The notes under the pieces are model-generated. The model worked only from the letters and a program-made list of their open reading frames with translations. It did no database searches and was not told where the DNA came from. A stretch of DNA of 64,000 bases from JBBDWR01 sp040902745 (GTDB lineage: Bacteria; Actinomycetota; UBA4738; HRBIN12). A program made the translations under genes and the position numbers. The stretch is from positions 1-64,000 of the forward strand of contig JBBDWR010000015.1 of assembly GCA_040902745.1 (NCBI GenBank), written 5' to 3'. Numbering within the stretch: the first letter of the stretch is position 1; every line of letters begins with the position of its first letter. Below, in pieces: positions 26,058 through 35,763 of this stretch.

Positions 26058-26084
26058 CTAGCACTCTTTACCGAGGAGTGCTAA
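26058..26084. promoter_or_regulatory. CIRCE operator (HrcA binding site)
   Basis: The inverted repeat CTAGCACTC - 9 nt - GAGTGCTAA matches the CIRCE consensus TTAGCACTC-N9-GAGTGCTAA in 17 of 18 positions. It lies between the hemW stop (26089) and the hrcA start, so it would control the hrcA-dnaJ unit in an autoregulatory loop. The consensus is established knowledge; regulation here is inferred. Confidence 0.93.
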
Positions 26085-26088
26085 CACC

Positions 26089-27243
26089 TCACGGATCGCG
26101 GGAGCCCGTGATCGCGAGCACGAGTTCGTTCAACAACAGCATGCCGCGCTCGGTCGGAACCACACGTTCGTCCCGTTGCTCGAGCAATCCCTCGGCCAAG
26201 AATCCCGTGAGACGCTCGGCGTCGACCCAGCTCGCGGGGACTCCGTGGAACGTCCGCATCCGCAGGAAGACCTCCTCGAGGTAGTCGTCGGACGGATCGA
26301 GATGTTCGTCGCCACCGATCGGCGCCTCGCCCCGCTCGACCGTCTCGATGTACTCGGCGGGAGGACGGAGGTTCCACCAGCGATGCCGATCGCGGTACCC
26401 GTGTGCGCCTGCCCCCAGTCCCACGTACGGGCGGCGTTCCCAGTAGCCGAGATTATGCCGGCACTCGTAGCCGGGGCGCGCCCAGTTCGAAACCTCGTAG
26501 TGCCCGTACCCGGCGGCACCGAGCACCTCGCACGCCAGCTCGAACATGTCCGCCTGCAGGTCCGGATCGGGCGCGGGGACCTCGCCGGCCGCGACCTTGC
26601 GCCCGAGCGCGGTCGCAGGCTCGATCGTGAGCGCGTAGGCGCTGACGTGCTCGGGCGCCAGTCCGAGCGCCTGTTCGAGGGTGGAGTTCCATGATCCGAG
26701 CGACTCGCCGTGCGCACCGTAGATCAGGTCCAGGCTGACGTTGTCGTATCCCGCGGCCCGCGCGGCGTCGTAGGCGCGCGCGACCGAGTCGGCCGTGTGG
26801 AGGCGCTCGAGTGCGCGGAGCACGCTCGGGTCGAACGACTGCGCACCCATCGAGAACCGCTCGTACCCGACCGCCCGAAGCTTTCGCAACGACAGCTCGT
26901 CTACCGTGTCGGGGTTCGCCTCGATCGTGACCTCGGCGTCGTCGGCAACCTCGAACCGATCGCACAGATGTCGCAGCAACCCGTCGAGCTCCTCGGGTGG
27001 CCGGGTGGTCGGTGTGCCGCCTCCGAGGAAGATCGAGGAGACAAACTGACCGTCCCACGACGGGGCGACCAGATCGGCCTCGCGACGGAGCGCGCCGACG
27101 TAGCGCGAGCCGAGGTGTTCGAGGTCCGAGTACGCGTTGAAGTCACAGTAGCCGCAGCGCGTGAGGCAGAACGGGATGTGGACGTAGATCCCCGCATCGG
27201 CGCGCGGGCCCGGGCCGAAGGGATCCGGACCGGAGCCGATCAT
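26089..27243 (-). CDS. hemW: radical SAM heme chaperone HemW
   Basis: A coproporphyrinogen-III-oxidase-like radical SAM protein now understood as a heme-trafficking chaperone. The 384-residue protein has the [4Fe-4S]/SAM motif CLTRCGYC (CX3CX2C) near residues 25-32, the GGGTP motif, and the HemN_C-like C-terminal helical domain. The ATG start at 27243 overlaps the lepA stop (ATGA), so coupling is likely; the longer open frame to 27399 is antisense to lepA. HemW lacks the extra cysteine of true HemN (CX2CXC), which supports the chaperone reading. Confidence 0.93.
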   Translation of the reverse strand: MIGSGPDPFGPGPRADAGIYVHIPFCLTRCGYCDFNAYSDLEHLGSRYVGALRREADLVAPSWDGQFVSSIFLGGGTPTTRPPEELDGLLRHLCDRFEVADDAEVTIEANPDTVDELSLRKLRAVGYERFSMGAQSFDPSVLRALERLHTADSVARAYDAARAAGYDNVSLDLIYGAHGESLGSWNSTLEQALGLAPEHVSAYALTIEPATALGRKVAAGEVPAPDPDLQADMFELACEVLGAAGYGHYEVSNWARPGYECRHNLGYWERRPYVGLGAGAHGYRDRHRWWNLRPPAEYIETVERGEAPIGGDEHLDPSDDYLEEVFLRMRTFHGVPASWVDAERLTGFLAEGLLEQRDERVVPTERGMLLLNELVLAITGSRDP

Positions 27244-29078
27244 CGCTTCTCCGCACGCTGGCCGTCCTGGTCGACGCGCAGCGCCGAGATGAACGCGTCC
27301 TGGGGCACATCGACCTTGCCAACCCTGCGCAGCCGCGCCTTGCCCCTCTTCTGTTGCTCCAAGAGCTTGCGCTTGCGCGTGACGTCTCCCCCGTAGCACT
27401 TGGCGAGCACGTCCTTGCGCTTGGCCTTGACGGTTTCCCGCGCGATGATCCGGCTGCCGATCGAAGCCTGGACGGCGACGTCGAACATCTGGCGGGGGAT
27501 CAGCTCACGCAGTCTGTCCGTCATGCGCCGCCCGTAGGCGTACGCCTTCTCCTTGTGGACCACCGAGCTGAACGCGTCGACCGGTTCGCCGTGCAGCATG
27601 ATGTCGACGCGCACGAGGTCGGCCTCGGCGTAGCCCCATGCCTCGTAGTCGAGCGAGGCGTATCCCTTCGTCCGCGACTTCAGCTGGTCGAAGAAGTCGA
27701 AGATGATCTCGGCGAGTGGGAGCACGTAGTGGATCTCGCACCGTTGAGGCGACAGGTAGGTCATGTCGACCATCTCGCCGCGGCGCGACTGGCACAGATC
27801 CATCACGGCACCGAGGTGATCCTTCGGCACGATCACTGTGGCGAGAACCATCGGTTCCTCCACGCGTTCGTACTCGCCGGGCGACGGCATCTCGCTGGGA
27901 TTGTGGACGACCGTTGGGGTCTTGCCCTCCTCGCCCAGACCGAATAGGTGGAACTCCACGTTCGGCGCCGTGGCGATCAGCTCGAGGTCGAACTCCCGTT
28001 CCAAGCGCTCCTTCACGATGTCCATGTGCAGCAGGCCGAGGAATCCGCACCGGAACCCGAAGCCCAGTGCCATCGACGACTCAGGCTCGAAGTGCAGCGC
28101 CGCGTCGGAAAGCTTGAGCTTGTCGAGCGCGTCGCGCAGATCCGCGTAATCGTCCCCGTCCGCGGGGAACAGGCCGCTCCATACCATCGGCTTGGGCTCG
28201 CGGTACCCGGGAAGGGGTTGGGTCGCGGCCGCATGCTTGCCCGCGAGCGTGACGGTGTCACCGACCTTGGCGAGGTGGACGTCTTTGAGGCCGGTCACCA
28301 GGTAGCCGACCTCGCCGGGGGTCAGCGCGGCGACGCGCACCGGATCGGGCGCGAGCACACCGGCCTCCTCGGCATCGGTCTCGTGTTTCGCGTTGATCAG
28401 CCGGATCTTCGCGTTGGACGGCAGCTCTCCGTCGACCACGCGCAGGTAGGCGATCACCCCCCGGTAGGTATCGAACATCGAGTCGAAGATCATCGCGCGC
28501 AGCGGCCCGTCGGCATCACCCTCGGGCGGCGGGATCCGCCGGATGATCGCCTCGAGCAGTTCGGGTACGCCCTCGCCCGTCTTGCCCGAGACGCGAAGCA
28601 CCTCGGACGGCTCGACCCCGAGCAGGCCGGCCAGCTCCTCGCTCACGCCCTCGGGGTCGGCCGCCGGCAGGTCGATCTTGTTGACGGCGGGAACGATAAC
28701 CAGACCGGCGTCGCGGGCGAGGTGGAAGTTCGCGAGCGTCTGCGCCTCGATCCCCTGTGCCGCATCGACGAGCAGCACGGCGCCCTCACAGGCGGCGAGC
28801 GATCGCGAGACCTCGTAGGTGAAGTCGACGTGGCCGGGGGTGTCGATCAGGTTGAGGATGTGATCGTCGCCTTCGAACGAGCGGTGCAGCCGCACCGCCT
28901 GGGCCTTGATCGTGATCCCGCGTTCGCGCTCCAGGTCCATCTTGTCGAGGTACTGCGCCCGCATGTCCCGCGCGGCTACGGCATGCGTGATCTCAAGCAC
29001 CCGGTCGGCGAGGGTGGACTTGCCGTGGTCGATGTGCGCGATGATGCAGAAATTGCGGATCCTGGCGATGTCGGTCAC
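27240..29078 (-). CDS. lepA: elongation factor 4 (LepA)
   Basis: A ribosome-dependent GTPase affecting translation fidelity and 30S biogenesis. The 612-residue protein shows G1 AHIDHGKST, the switch region ERERGITIKAQ, G3 DTPGHVDF and G4 NKIDLP. EF-G-like domains II, III and V follow, with the unique LepA C-terminal domain ending in KRKLLEQQKRGKARLRRVG. Full length, ATG at 29078. It is divergent from rpsT with 76 bp between the starts, which must hold both promoters. hemW follows with a 4-bp overlap. Confidence 0.98.
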   Translation of the reverse strand: MTDIARIRNFCIIAHIDHGKSTLADRVLEITHAVAARDMRAQYLDKMDLERERGITIKAQAVRLHRSFEGDDHILNLIDTPGHVDFTYEVSRSLAACEGAVLLVDAAQGIEAQTLANFHLARDAGLVIVPAVNKIDLPAADPEGVSEELAGLLGVEPSEVLRVSGKTGEGVPELLEAIIRRIPPPEGDADGPLRAMIFDSMFDTYRGVIAYLRVVDGELPSNAKIRLINAKHETDAEEAGVLAPDPVRVAALTPGEVGYLVTGLKDVHLAKVGDTVTLAGKHAAATQPLPGYREPKPMVWSGLFPADGDDYADLRDALDKLKLSDAALHFEPESSMALGFGFRCGFLGLLHMDIVKERLEREFDLELIATAPNVEFHLFGLGEEGKTPTVVHNPSEMPSPGEYERVEEPMVLATVIVPKDHLGAVMDLCQSRRGEMVDMTYLSPQRCEIHYVLPLAEIIFDFFDQLKSRTKGYASLDYEAWGYAEADLVRVDIMLHGEPVDAFSSVVHKEKAYAYGRRMTDRLRELIPRQMFDVAVQASIGSRIIARETVKAKRKDVLAKCYGGDVTRKRKLLEQQKRGKARLRRVGKVDVPQDAFISALRVDQDGQRAEKR

Positions 29079-29154
29079 CGTTCAATGGTACGGGCCGACG
29101 AGGCCCGAGCACCGGGACCGGGACCGCCCGTCTCCGCTGGTAGACTCCCTCGCC

Positions 29155-29427
29155 ATGGCGAACATCAAGTCTCAGATCAAGCGGAACCGCCAGACCGAGA
29201 AGCGAAACGAGCGCAACAAGGCCGTTCGCTCCTCGCTGAGGACCTCCTCGAAGAAGGCGCAGACGGCGTTGGCCGGAGACGACCTCGACGCCGCCCGCGA
29301 GCAGGCGAACCGAACCGCTCGTGAGCTCGACAAGGCCGCTTCCCACGGCGTGGTGCACAAGCGCACCGCCGCACGGCGCAAGTCCCGGCTCGCCAAAGCC
29401 GTCAACCGCGCCGCCCAACAGTCCTGA
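29155..29427 (+). CDS. rpsT: 30S ribosomal protein S20
   Basis: A primary 16S rRNA-binding protein of the small subunit. The 90-residue protein begins MANIKSQIKRNRQTEKRNER and is strongly basic with helical heptads, typical of S20, ending KAVNRAAQQS. ATG 29155 is the family start; the frame is open upstream but antisense to lepA. Neighbours lepA (divergent) and holA (downstream, opposite strand) give the standard actinobacterial context. Confidence 0.97.
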   Translation: MANIKSQIKRNRQTEKRNERNKAVRSSLRTSSKKAQTALAGDDLDAAREQANRTARELDKAASHGVVHKRTAARRKSRLAKAVNRAAQQS

Positions 29428-29482
29428 GCAAGCGTCCTCCGCTTCCCTCGTCAACCCCGTTCGGTCGGCTACCCTCGCAGCC

Positions 29483-30832
29483 GTGAGCCAACGACCTTCG
29501 GCGCCGACACCCGGCGGGTCCGTCGTGCCAGACGTCGAGCGACGGGTCCACGTGCGCGCCCCGGCACCCGATGCGATCACGGACGTCCTCGAGGTCCACG
29601 TGCCGGCGGGGCATCGGATCCTGTGCGTCAGCGACCTCCACCTTCGCCCCGAGCGGACGTCCGCGTCGTCGTGGGCGGTTCCAGAACTCGCCAAGGCGCT
29701 CGACGACCTCGAGGGCCCGGCCACGCTGGTGTTCATCGGGGACGTGTTGGAGATGTGGTTCGTCCAGCCCCCGGATGGGACTGGATCGCTGGACGCGCAT
29801 CCGGATCTGCTCTCGGCGGTCGCACGGTTCCGGGACGCCAATCCCGACCGCAGGGTGCTGCTGGCGATCGGGAACCACGACGGCCGCCTCGGCTGGGACG
29901 GCGAACTGCTCGAGGCTGTGGGGACGCGTCTCGGTTGTGAGTTCGCCTTCGCGATCGAGCTGGTCTTGGACGCACCGCGCGGCGAGCGCCGAGTTCGGAT
30001 CGAGCACGGTCACGCCTACGATCCCGCGAACGCCTTCGAGGACCCACGTGATTCCGGTGAGTCACCGCTCGGGATGCACCTCGTCGAGGAGATCATGCCT
30101 CAGGTCTCCTTCGCCGAGCACGGGGCCCTCGACGGCTTCGACCGGCTCGCGAATCCCCGCACGTTCCTCGGGTTCCTCTCGTCCCGCTACTTCTATCGGC
30201 GGGTGCTGGGGATCGCGGGCTGGATCGTTATCCCTCTGGCGGTGCTGTATCTCGCAAGGATCTTTCTCTCCCTGTTCTTGATCCTGAGCGGGCAGGCTCG
30301 CTCCGGACTGGACTATGCGCTCGGCGATCGATTCATCGGTCTCGACACCGCGCAGCTCCTCGTTCTGTTGGGCGTGTCGGTGGCGGGGATCGTCTTCGCG
30401 CGCCGAGGATGGCACCGCGGGGAGTCGAAGGTTGCGTCGATGCGCGGGGAAACGCAGAACGCGAGGACCCGGGATGCGAGCAGGGCATTCATCGATCGAG
30501 GGTTCGCCGGCATGGTCGCGGCACACACACACCACTGCGAGCTGTCGTCGGTGGGCGATGGCTTCTACGCGAACACCGGATCATGTTCACAGGTCGTGGA
30601 CCGGGTCGACGCCCGGTTCCGTCTCCCACACGTCTACCTGCCGAGGATCCAGCTCTCCTGGGTGCTCCTGGAGGCGGGCGACGATTGGACCGTCCGGCTC
30701 ATCGCCGCGCGACGGGAGGTCGACGGCGCCTCCCGGCTCGAACGCCTCGTGGCCGTTCGAACCCAGCGACACCTCCGCGGCGATCCCGTCGAGGTCGCGA
30801 ACTGGCCGAACGGTCCCCTATTGCCCGAGTGA
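29483..30832 (+). CDS. LpxH-like metallophosphoesterase with internal membrane segments
   Basis: A 449-residue calcineurin-like phosphoesterase. Metal-binding motifs run in the LpxH order: SDLHL, FIGDVLEMWF, GNHD, EHGHAYD, then AHTHH after a long insertion. The insertion, about residues 225-310, contains two hydrophobic segments (WIVIPLAVLYLARIFLSLFL and LLVLLGVSVAGIVFA), so the catalytic domain is split by a membrane hairpin. The substrate is likely a membrane lipid or pyrophosphate, but this is not determinable. GTG 29483 is the first reasonable start, 55 bp after rpsT. It converges on holA with a 7-bp gap. Confidence 0.82.
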   Translation: MSQRPSAPTPGGSVVPDVERRVHVRAPAPDAITDVLEVHVPAGHRILCVSDLHLRPERTSASSWAVPELAKALDDLEGPATLVFIGDVLEMWFVQPPDGTGSLDAHPDLLSAVARFRDANPDRRVLLAIGNHDGRLGWDGELLEAVGTRLGCEFAFAIELVLDAPRGERRVRIEHGHAYDPANAFEDPRDSGESPLGMHLVEEIMPQVSFAEHGALDGFDRLANPRTFLGFLSSRYFYRRVLGIAGWIVIPLAVLYLARIFLSLFLILSGQARSGLDYALGDRFIGLDTAQLLVLLGVSVAGIVFARRGWHRGESKVASMRGETQNARTRDASRAFIDRGFAGMVAAHTHHCELSSVGDGFYANTGSCSQVVDRVDARFRLPHVYLPRIQLSWVLLEAGDDWTVRLIAARREVDGASRLERLVAVRTQRHLRGDPVEVANWPNGPLLPE

Positions 30833-30839
30833 CGGACGC

Positions 30840-31796
30840 TCACGTGCCGACGGGGATCCGGTCGCCGGCGATCTCTCCGACGAGGGTGGCGAGCACGATC
30901 TCACCGTCGGCGCCGGACTTGAGCGAGCGGTCGGCATCCACGAGGCGGCCGTGGATCTCGATCAACTCGCGCATCGAGAAGCGCCGCGCCTGGTCGCGAT
31001 ACCGTCGAGCCTGCCAGTCGAACCGAAGGCCGGCTGCCTTGGCGACCTCCCCCAACGGCAATCGCTCGGGAAGCGCGCGAACCTTCAACAGGTCGCGAAC
31101 CCGCGACGCGACGCCCCCGAGGATCATCAGCGGATCGTCTCGACCCTCGAGCATCGAGCGCAGCGCATGCACCGCGCCCGGGAGGTCCTTGCCGAACGCG
31201 CGATCGCACAGGTCCCACATGTGCTGCTCGCCCAGACCACGGAACTGCTCCGCGACGATCTCCGCCGTGATCGCCTGGCCCGGGTAGGCCGATCCGAGCT
31301 GCTCCACCGCCTGTCCCAGCGCCGAGGCCTCCTCGCCCAGGGTGTCCACCAATGCGGTGGCCGCGGGTCCTCCCACGTCCACCCCGTGATCGCGCCCGCG
31401 CTGCACGATCCAACCTGGGAGCTCCTTGCGGACGAGCTTGACCTCCCGGACCTCCCCGACCGGCTCCACCATCTTCACGAGCGCCGCCGGTGGCTTGCCC
31501 CGCTCAGCCGTCGTCACGTTGAACACGAGGATCGCGTCGGGGTCCGGCGCCGCCAGGTAGGCCGCGAGCTCGGAATGGGCTTCCTTCGGCAGCTGGCGGC
31601 AGTCGGTTACGTGCAGAGCTCGAGGCTCGCCGAACAGCGACGGGGTCGCGAGATCGGCCAGCTCGCCTCCCATCCATTCGGCGGCGTCGACCTCGCGCGG
31701 TTCGACCTCGGAGAAGACCTCGAGAGCAGCCTCCCGGAGGAGGAAGGGATCCTCACCCCACAACAGCACGATCGGCGCTCGGTTCACGCGCGGCAT
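30840..31796 (-). CDS. holA: DNA polymerase III delta subunit
   Basis: The clamp-loader wrench subunit that opens the beta clamp. The 318-residue protein opens with PIVLLWGEDPFLLREAA, contains the PxLFGEPRALHV segment after residue 50, and ends with a helical collar domain with FDWQARRYRDQARRFSMREL. The sequence is divergent, as usual for delta, but length and genomic position (between rpsT and comEC in actinobacteria) agree. Start ATG at 31796. A lipoprotein gene lies 13 bp upstream in the same direction. Confidence 0.92.
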   Translation of the reverse strand: MPRVNRAPIVLLWGEDPFLLREAALEVFSEVEPREVDAAEWMGGELADLATPSLFGEPRALHVTDCRQLPKEAHSELAAYLAAPDPDAILVFNVTTAERGKPPAALVKMVEPVGEVREVKLVRKELPGWIVQRGRDHGVDVGGPAATALVDTLGEEASALGQAVEQLGSAYPGQAITAEIVAEQFRGLGEQHMWDLCDRAFGKDLPGAVHALRSMLEGRDDPLMILGGVASRVRDLLKVRALPERLPLGEVAKAAGLRFDWQARRYRDQARRFSMRELIEIHGRLVDADRSLKSGADGEIVLATLVGEIAGDRIPVGT

Positions 31797-31809
31797 CCTA
31801 CGACCTGCC

Positions 31810-32511
31810 TCATCCGCCGCCTCCTCCCGTCGCCGCGACCGATCCGTCGGCGAACGAGACGATCGTGTCGATCATGTCGGGATGGTCGCTGAGCATCCCG
31901 GTTCCGTGACCGTTCCCGGTCACGATCACCGGTGTCACACCGGCCGCTTCGGCGATCGCGCGCGCTTCCTCGGAAAACGGTTCGTTGTCTTCCGCCGCCG
32001 CGACGAACGTGGGTGTCGTTCCGCGCAAGCCGGCAGCCGCCTGCAGGGCACCGAACGACTGCGACGGCGCCGACAGGCTCACGACCGCGTCGGCGTGCAG
32101 TTGCTCCGCCATGGCGAGGCAAAGCGACGCCCCGAGCGAACCGCCCGCGAGCACCACAGCTCTCGCTCCCGTGTCCCGCGCGTGGTCGACGACGGCACGC
32201 AGATCTTCCTCTCGGTCCTGCTCCGAGGTTCCGCTCGCGTCGTAGGCGATCGCCCGCCACCCGGCCTCCGAGAATCCGGAGGCGAGCTCGTAGAAGTCCT
32301 CCTTGGTGCCATTGGCTCCGTGCGACAGGACCACGACCCTTCGTCCCTCTCCGACTTCGATCGCGTCCAACCCCTCACCGGACGCATTCTCGATCGTGGG
32401 CGACCGCGACCCCGGCGGGGGCGGCTCCGGTTCCCGGTCACACGACAGAAGCGAGAACACGACCGCCGACAGGATCAGCGCACCGGCGACGGGACGCCGC
32501 GACACGGTCAC
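31810..32511 (-). CDS. lipoprotein of the alpha/beta-hydrolase fold
   Basis: A predicted exported lipoprotein: basic start, hydrophobic GALILSAVVFSLL, and a lipobox LLSC at about residues 19-22. The mature part is an alpha/beta hydrolase with the nucleophile elbow AGGSLGAS and a late histidine in VTGNGHGTGM. An aspartate acid is likely within FVAAAEDNEPF. GTG starts at 32535, 32511 and 32505 are in frame; 32511 places the signal peptide best. It sits between comEC and holA on the same strand. A dienelactone-hydrolase-like esterase or peptidase role is plausible, but the substrate is unknown. Confidence 0.78.
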   Translation of the reverse strand: MTVSRRPVAGALILSAVVFSLLSCDREPEPPPPGSRSPTIENASGEGLDAIEVGEGRRVVVLSHGANGTKEDFYELASGFSEAGWRAIAYDASGTSEQDREEDLRAVVDHARDTGARAVVLAGGSLGASLCLAMAEQLHADAVVSLSAPSQSFGALQAAAGLRGTTPTFVAAAEDNEPFSEEARAIAEAAGVTPVIVTGNGHGTGMLSDHPDMIDTIVSFADGSVAATGGGGG

Positions 32512-32628
32512 ACGTCCACCGCGTCGAAGGACCACCCGGCGCGACAGAACGGTGGTCGATCCTCCACGTTCGCCTCTCTCACCGGCATCCGGATCGCACA
32601 GTATGCGCGAGACGGCCAGCGACGTCGA

Positions 32629-35028
32629 CTACCGCTCGACGACGACGGAGACGGGGCCCTGCCCACCCAACGTCACCGTGATATCGCCGTGCTCGTCGGT
32701 CCGCCAGACCTGCGCCCCCGTCGCTTCGATCGCGTCGAGAGTCGATGGCACCGGATGCCCGTAGGAGTTCTCACCCACGCTCACGATCGCCGTGGCCGCA
32801 TCGACCGCCTGGAAGAACTCCGGAACGGATGTCGCGGCGCCGTGGTGGGGCACCTTGAGCACGTCGGCGCGCAGATCGACGCCAGCCTCCAGCATCGCCT
32901 CCTGGGCGGGTTCCTCCGGCTCCGTCGCGAACAGCACGACCCGTCCCCGCCAGGCCACGCGCAACACCAGCGCGTCGTTGTTGAGGTCGGACTCCGTCCC
33001 GGAGAAGCACGCCACCGGGGAGAGCACGTCGATGCGCATGTCGCCGACCACGTACGCGGCTCCCGCTCGCGGGTGGCGGATCGGGACGTGTTCGTCGGCG
33101 ATCGCGTCGAGCAGTTGCGGCCGAAGGGCTCCCTCTTGATCGGGACACCCGGGTTCGAGCACCGTGCCGACTTTGAAGCGTGCGAGCACCGCGGGGAGCC
33201 CGACGATATGGTCGGCGTGCGGATGGGACGCCACGACCAGGTCCAACCGCCGGACACCGAGCGTCGCGAGGTCGGTCGCCACCTCGTCGGTATCCGGTCC
33301 GCCGTCGATCAGGACTCGAGCGCCTCCCGGAGAGCTGACGAGCGCGGCGTCCCCCTGACCGACATCGAAAAAGCGCACCTCGAGTCCATCGTCGGGGGGT
33401 CCGGCACCGAGGGCGACCCACCACGCGAACGTCGGGGCGATCACGATCGCACACAGCACCGCCGTTCGGGAGAACCGCCGGCCGCTGCGGAGACGCCACG
33501 CGATCGCGAGCACCGCCACAGTGCCCAACACCAGCACGGGGACCCCACCGCCCGACGCCAACGTGGGTATCGGCGCCTTTGCCGAACGGTCCGCCACGAA
33601 CTCCAGCCCTCGGATCGGCACGAGTGCGAAGGGAACGATCGCACGCCCCAGCGGCTCCCAGACGAGGTGCGCAGCGGCAGCCCCCGAACCCAGGAGCATC
33701 GACGGCGCGACGAGACCGAAGGCGGCCAGATTCGCCGCTACCGTTGTTCCCGGTACCTCGCGGAAATGGAACAGGAGCACGGGAGTCACACCGAGCTGTG
33801 CCGCGAGGGTGGTACCCGCGGCCAACGCGAGCGGATGTGGCAGCAACGACAGCCTGTCGGCGATCGGGGTCGCCAGGGCAACAAGACCGACGGTGGCCGC
33901 TACGGAGAGCTGGAAGCCGATCGACCACACCAGCCAGGGGTCGAGCACGAGCAGCGTGAGCACCGCTCCCCCGACCAGCGCTGCACCCGAGCGAGGCCTG
34001 CCCGACACGGCGCCCAACAGGCCGAACCCGGCCATCACCCCGGCGCGGAGCACCGATGGCTCGCCGCCGGTGACGAGCACCACCCACGAGACGACACCGA
34101 CCCCGAGCACGAATCGCGCCTTGGGCGGCAGACGCAGCAGGCCGGCGAACCAGAGCGCGGGGGCGAGAACCATCACGACGTTCCCGCCCGACGCGACCAG
34201 CAGATGTCCCAGCCCCGCGGCATCGAAGTCGCGTTCGAGGGCCGGGTCGAGATCGGCATCGTCGCCGAGCGCCAGGCCCATGAGGAGCCCCGCCTCTCGT
34301 TGGGGAAGCAACGCCCGAAAGGATCTCCGCGCCGCGTTCCGGAACGACTGTGCCGCTCGGATGATCACATTGTCGGACGGTCCCAGTCGCCGGACCTCGC
34401 CGGCGCTCACCAACACGCCGATCCCCCGCCGATGCAACGCGGTGCGGAAACCGAGGTCGTCGGGCACCTCGAGGGCGCCTTCGATCGCCACACGATCGCC
34501 ACGCTCGAGGCCTGCAGGGATCGGTTCGCTCCCGGAGATCCACACCCGTTCGCGAACCACGACCACGCGGTCGTCGGTCTCGAGGACACCGACGTCGGCG
34601 ATCGCCGACCATCCATAGGGACCGGGTGTCGGATCGGTACGCAGGGACGCCTCGAGACGCACCGATGCGGGCACTGTTCGCACCAGTACCCCTGCTTGGA
34701 GCCTGGCCTGCGCGACGCCAGCCCACCCGATCCCGAACAGGGCGAGGGCGACCACGATCAGCGCAACGACTCCCAGCGCGCCGGGTCGGTCGCCGTCGTC
34801 GCCCCGCAGAGCGGTGGTGATCGGGGACTCGTCGTCGGCTCCGGCGCGCAGAGCGATCTGCGCGGGCATCGGCCCGGCGCCGGCCGGGCTCGCCACGAGG
34901 GCGCCGATCGATCCGGCCGCCCCGAGCACCAACCAGCCCCATGCCGGCGCGAACCGCCCGATCAGCGGCCACGCTAGGAGTCCGGTCGCGAATGCGACGG
35001 CGCCCGCGGGCAGCAGCTGGCCCGCCAC
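32629..35028 (-). CDS. comEC: ComEC/Rec2 DNA uptake channel with metallo-beta-lactamase domain
   Basis: A predicted inner-membrane channel for transport of single-stranded DNA during transformation. The 799-residue protein has N-terminal membrane helices and a DUF4131/OB-like region (about 40-200), a multi-helix competence domain (about 220-480), and a C-terminal metallo-beta-lactamase domain (about 520-790) with SHPHADHIVGLP and a later histidine/aspartate pattern. The GTG start (35028) lies one base after the comEA stop. comEA and comEC together suggest at least the machinery core for natural competence, although type IV pilus genes are not in the window. Confidence 0.93.
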   Translation of the reverse strand: MAGQLLPAGAVAFATGLLAWPLIGRFAPAWGWLVLGAAGSIGALVASPAGAGPMPAQIALRAGADDESPITTALRGDDGDRPGALGVVALIVVALALFGIGWAGVAQARLQAGVLVRTVPASVRLEASLRTDPTPGPYGWSAIADVGVLETDDRVVVVRERVWISGSEPIPAGLERGDRVAIEGALEVPDDLGFRTALHRRGIGVLVSAGEVRRLGPSDNVIIRAAQSFRNAARRSFRALLPQREAGLLMGLALGDDADLDPALERDFDAAGLGHLLVASGGNVVMVLAPALWFAGLLRLPPKARFVLGVGVVSWVVLVTGGEPSVLRAGVMAGFGLLGAVSGRPRSGAALVGGAVLTLLVLDPWLVWSIGFQLSVAATVGLVALATPIADRLSLLPHPLALAAGTTLAAQLGVTPVLLFHFREVPGTTVAANLAAFGLVAPSMLLGSGAAAAHLVWEPLGRAIVPFALVPIRGLEFVADRSAKAPIPTLASGGGVPVLVLGTVAVLAIAWRLRSGRRFSRTAVLCAIVIAPTFAWWVALGAGPPDDGLEVRFFDVGQGDAALVSSPGGARVLIDGGPDTDEVATDLATLGVRRLDLVVASHPHADHIVGLPAVLARFKVGTVLEPGCPDQEGALRPQLLDAIADEHVPIRHPRAGAAYVVGDMRIDVLSPVACFSGTESDLNNDALVLRVAWRGRVVLFATEPEEPAQEAMLEAGVDLRADVLKVPHHGAATSVPEFFQAVDAATAIVSVGENSYGHPVPSTLDAIEATGAQVWRTDEHGDITVTLGGQGPVSVVVER

Positions 35029-35029
35029 G

Positions 35030-35668
35030 TCAGATCGTCACGTGGTCGCGGATCTCCTCCAACGTGGCGGGACCGATGCCGCTGACGTCCTCCAGTTCGT
35101 CGATCGCGCCGAAGGGGCCGTTCTCGGTGCGGTAGTCGATGATCGCCTGCGCGAGCACCTCCCCGATCCCGGAGAGCTCTTCGAGCTCGGTGGCGTCGGC
35201 GGTGTTGACGTCGATCTGATCGTCCGCGGGATCGGAGACGTCTGCCGGCAGGTCCGCGGTCGCCCCACCCCGAGCGGGCACGACGATCTGTGTGCCGTCG
35301 GCCAGCGGCGCAGCCAGATTGAGCCCGTCGAGAACCGCGCGGGGTGATGCTCCCCGCGCGGCATCGATCGCGTCGATCACCCGGTCGCCCGGTGTGAACT
35401 CGTACACACCGGGCCGGCGAACCTGCCCGGCGACGTGCACGAAGATGGACGCGTCCGAAGCGGTCGCCGTGGGCGCCGCCAGGGGGACCACGTCACCGAC
35501 CGGGGCAGCAGCACCCGCCACCTGCTGCACCGCGACCGTGGCCGGGAGCGAACGGACGTACCACACCCCCGCGGCGCCGACGAGACCCAGGACCAAAGCC
35601 ACCAGTCCTGCCAGCTCACGCCGCGACAGCGTCGCCAGACGATCGCGGATCGACAGTTCGGACGACAT
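35030..35668 (-). CDS. comEA: ComEA-family DNA-binding protein (SLBB plus helix-hairpin-helix)
   Basis: A 212-residue protein anchored by one N-terminal helix (about 20-40). An SLBB domain (about 75-130, with HVAGQVRRPGVYEF) and a C-terminal pair of helix-hairpin-helix motifs (about 150-212, with LEELSGIGEVLAQAIIDYR and LEDVSGIGPATLEEIRDH) follow. The layout is typical of Gram-positive ComEA, which captures double-stranded DNA outside the membrane. It is followed immediately by comEC. Start ATG at 35668. Confidence 0.94.
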   Translation of the reverse strand: MSSELSIRDRLATLSRRELAGLVALVLGLVGAAGVWYVRSLPATVAVQQVAGAAAPVGDVVPLAAPTATASDASIFVHVAGQVRRPGVYEFTPGDRVIDAIDAARGASPRAVLDGLNLAAPLADGTQIVVPARGGATADLPADVSDPADDQIDVNTADATELEELSGIGEVLAQAIIDYRTENGPFGAIDELEDVSGIGPATLEEIRDHVTI

Positions 35669-35763
35669 CGCACCCTCCCGCTCTGGACATCGGGAGAGGA
35701 CGGCTGAAACGATACGCCCGGGCGCGGGGGGACGCAGTACGCTGCGTCACACCAAAGGGATCG

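Noticed and set aside
31882..34977. A 1031-codon plus-strand frame
   Set aside because: Antisense to the lipoprotein and comEC genes; no recognisable domain or start signal.
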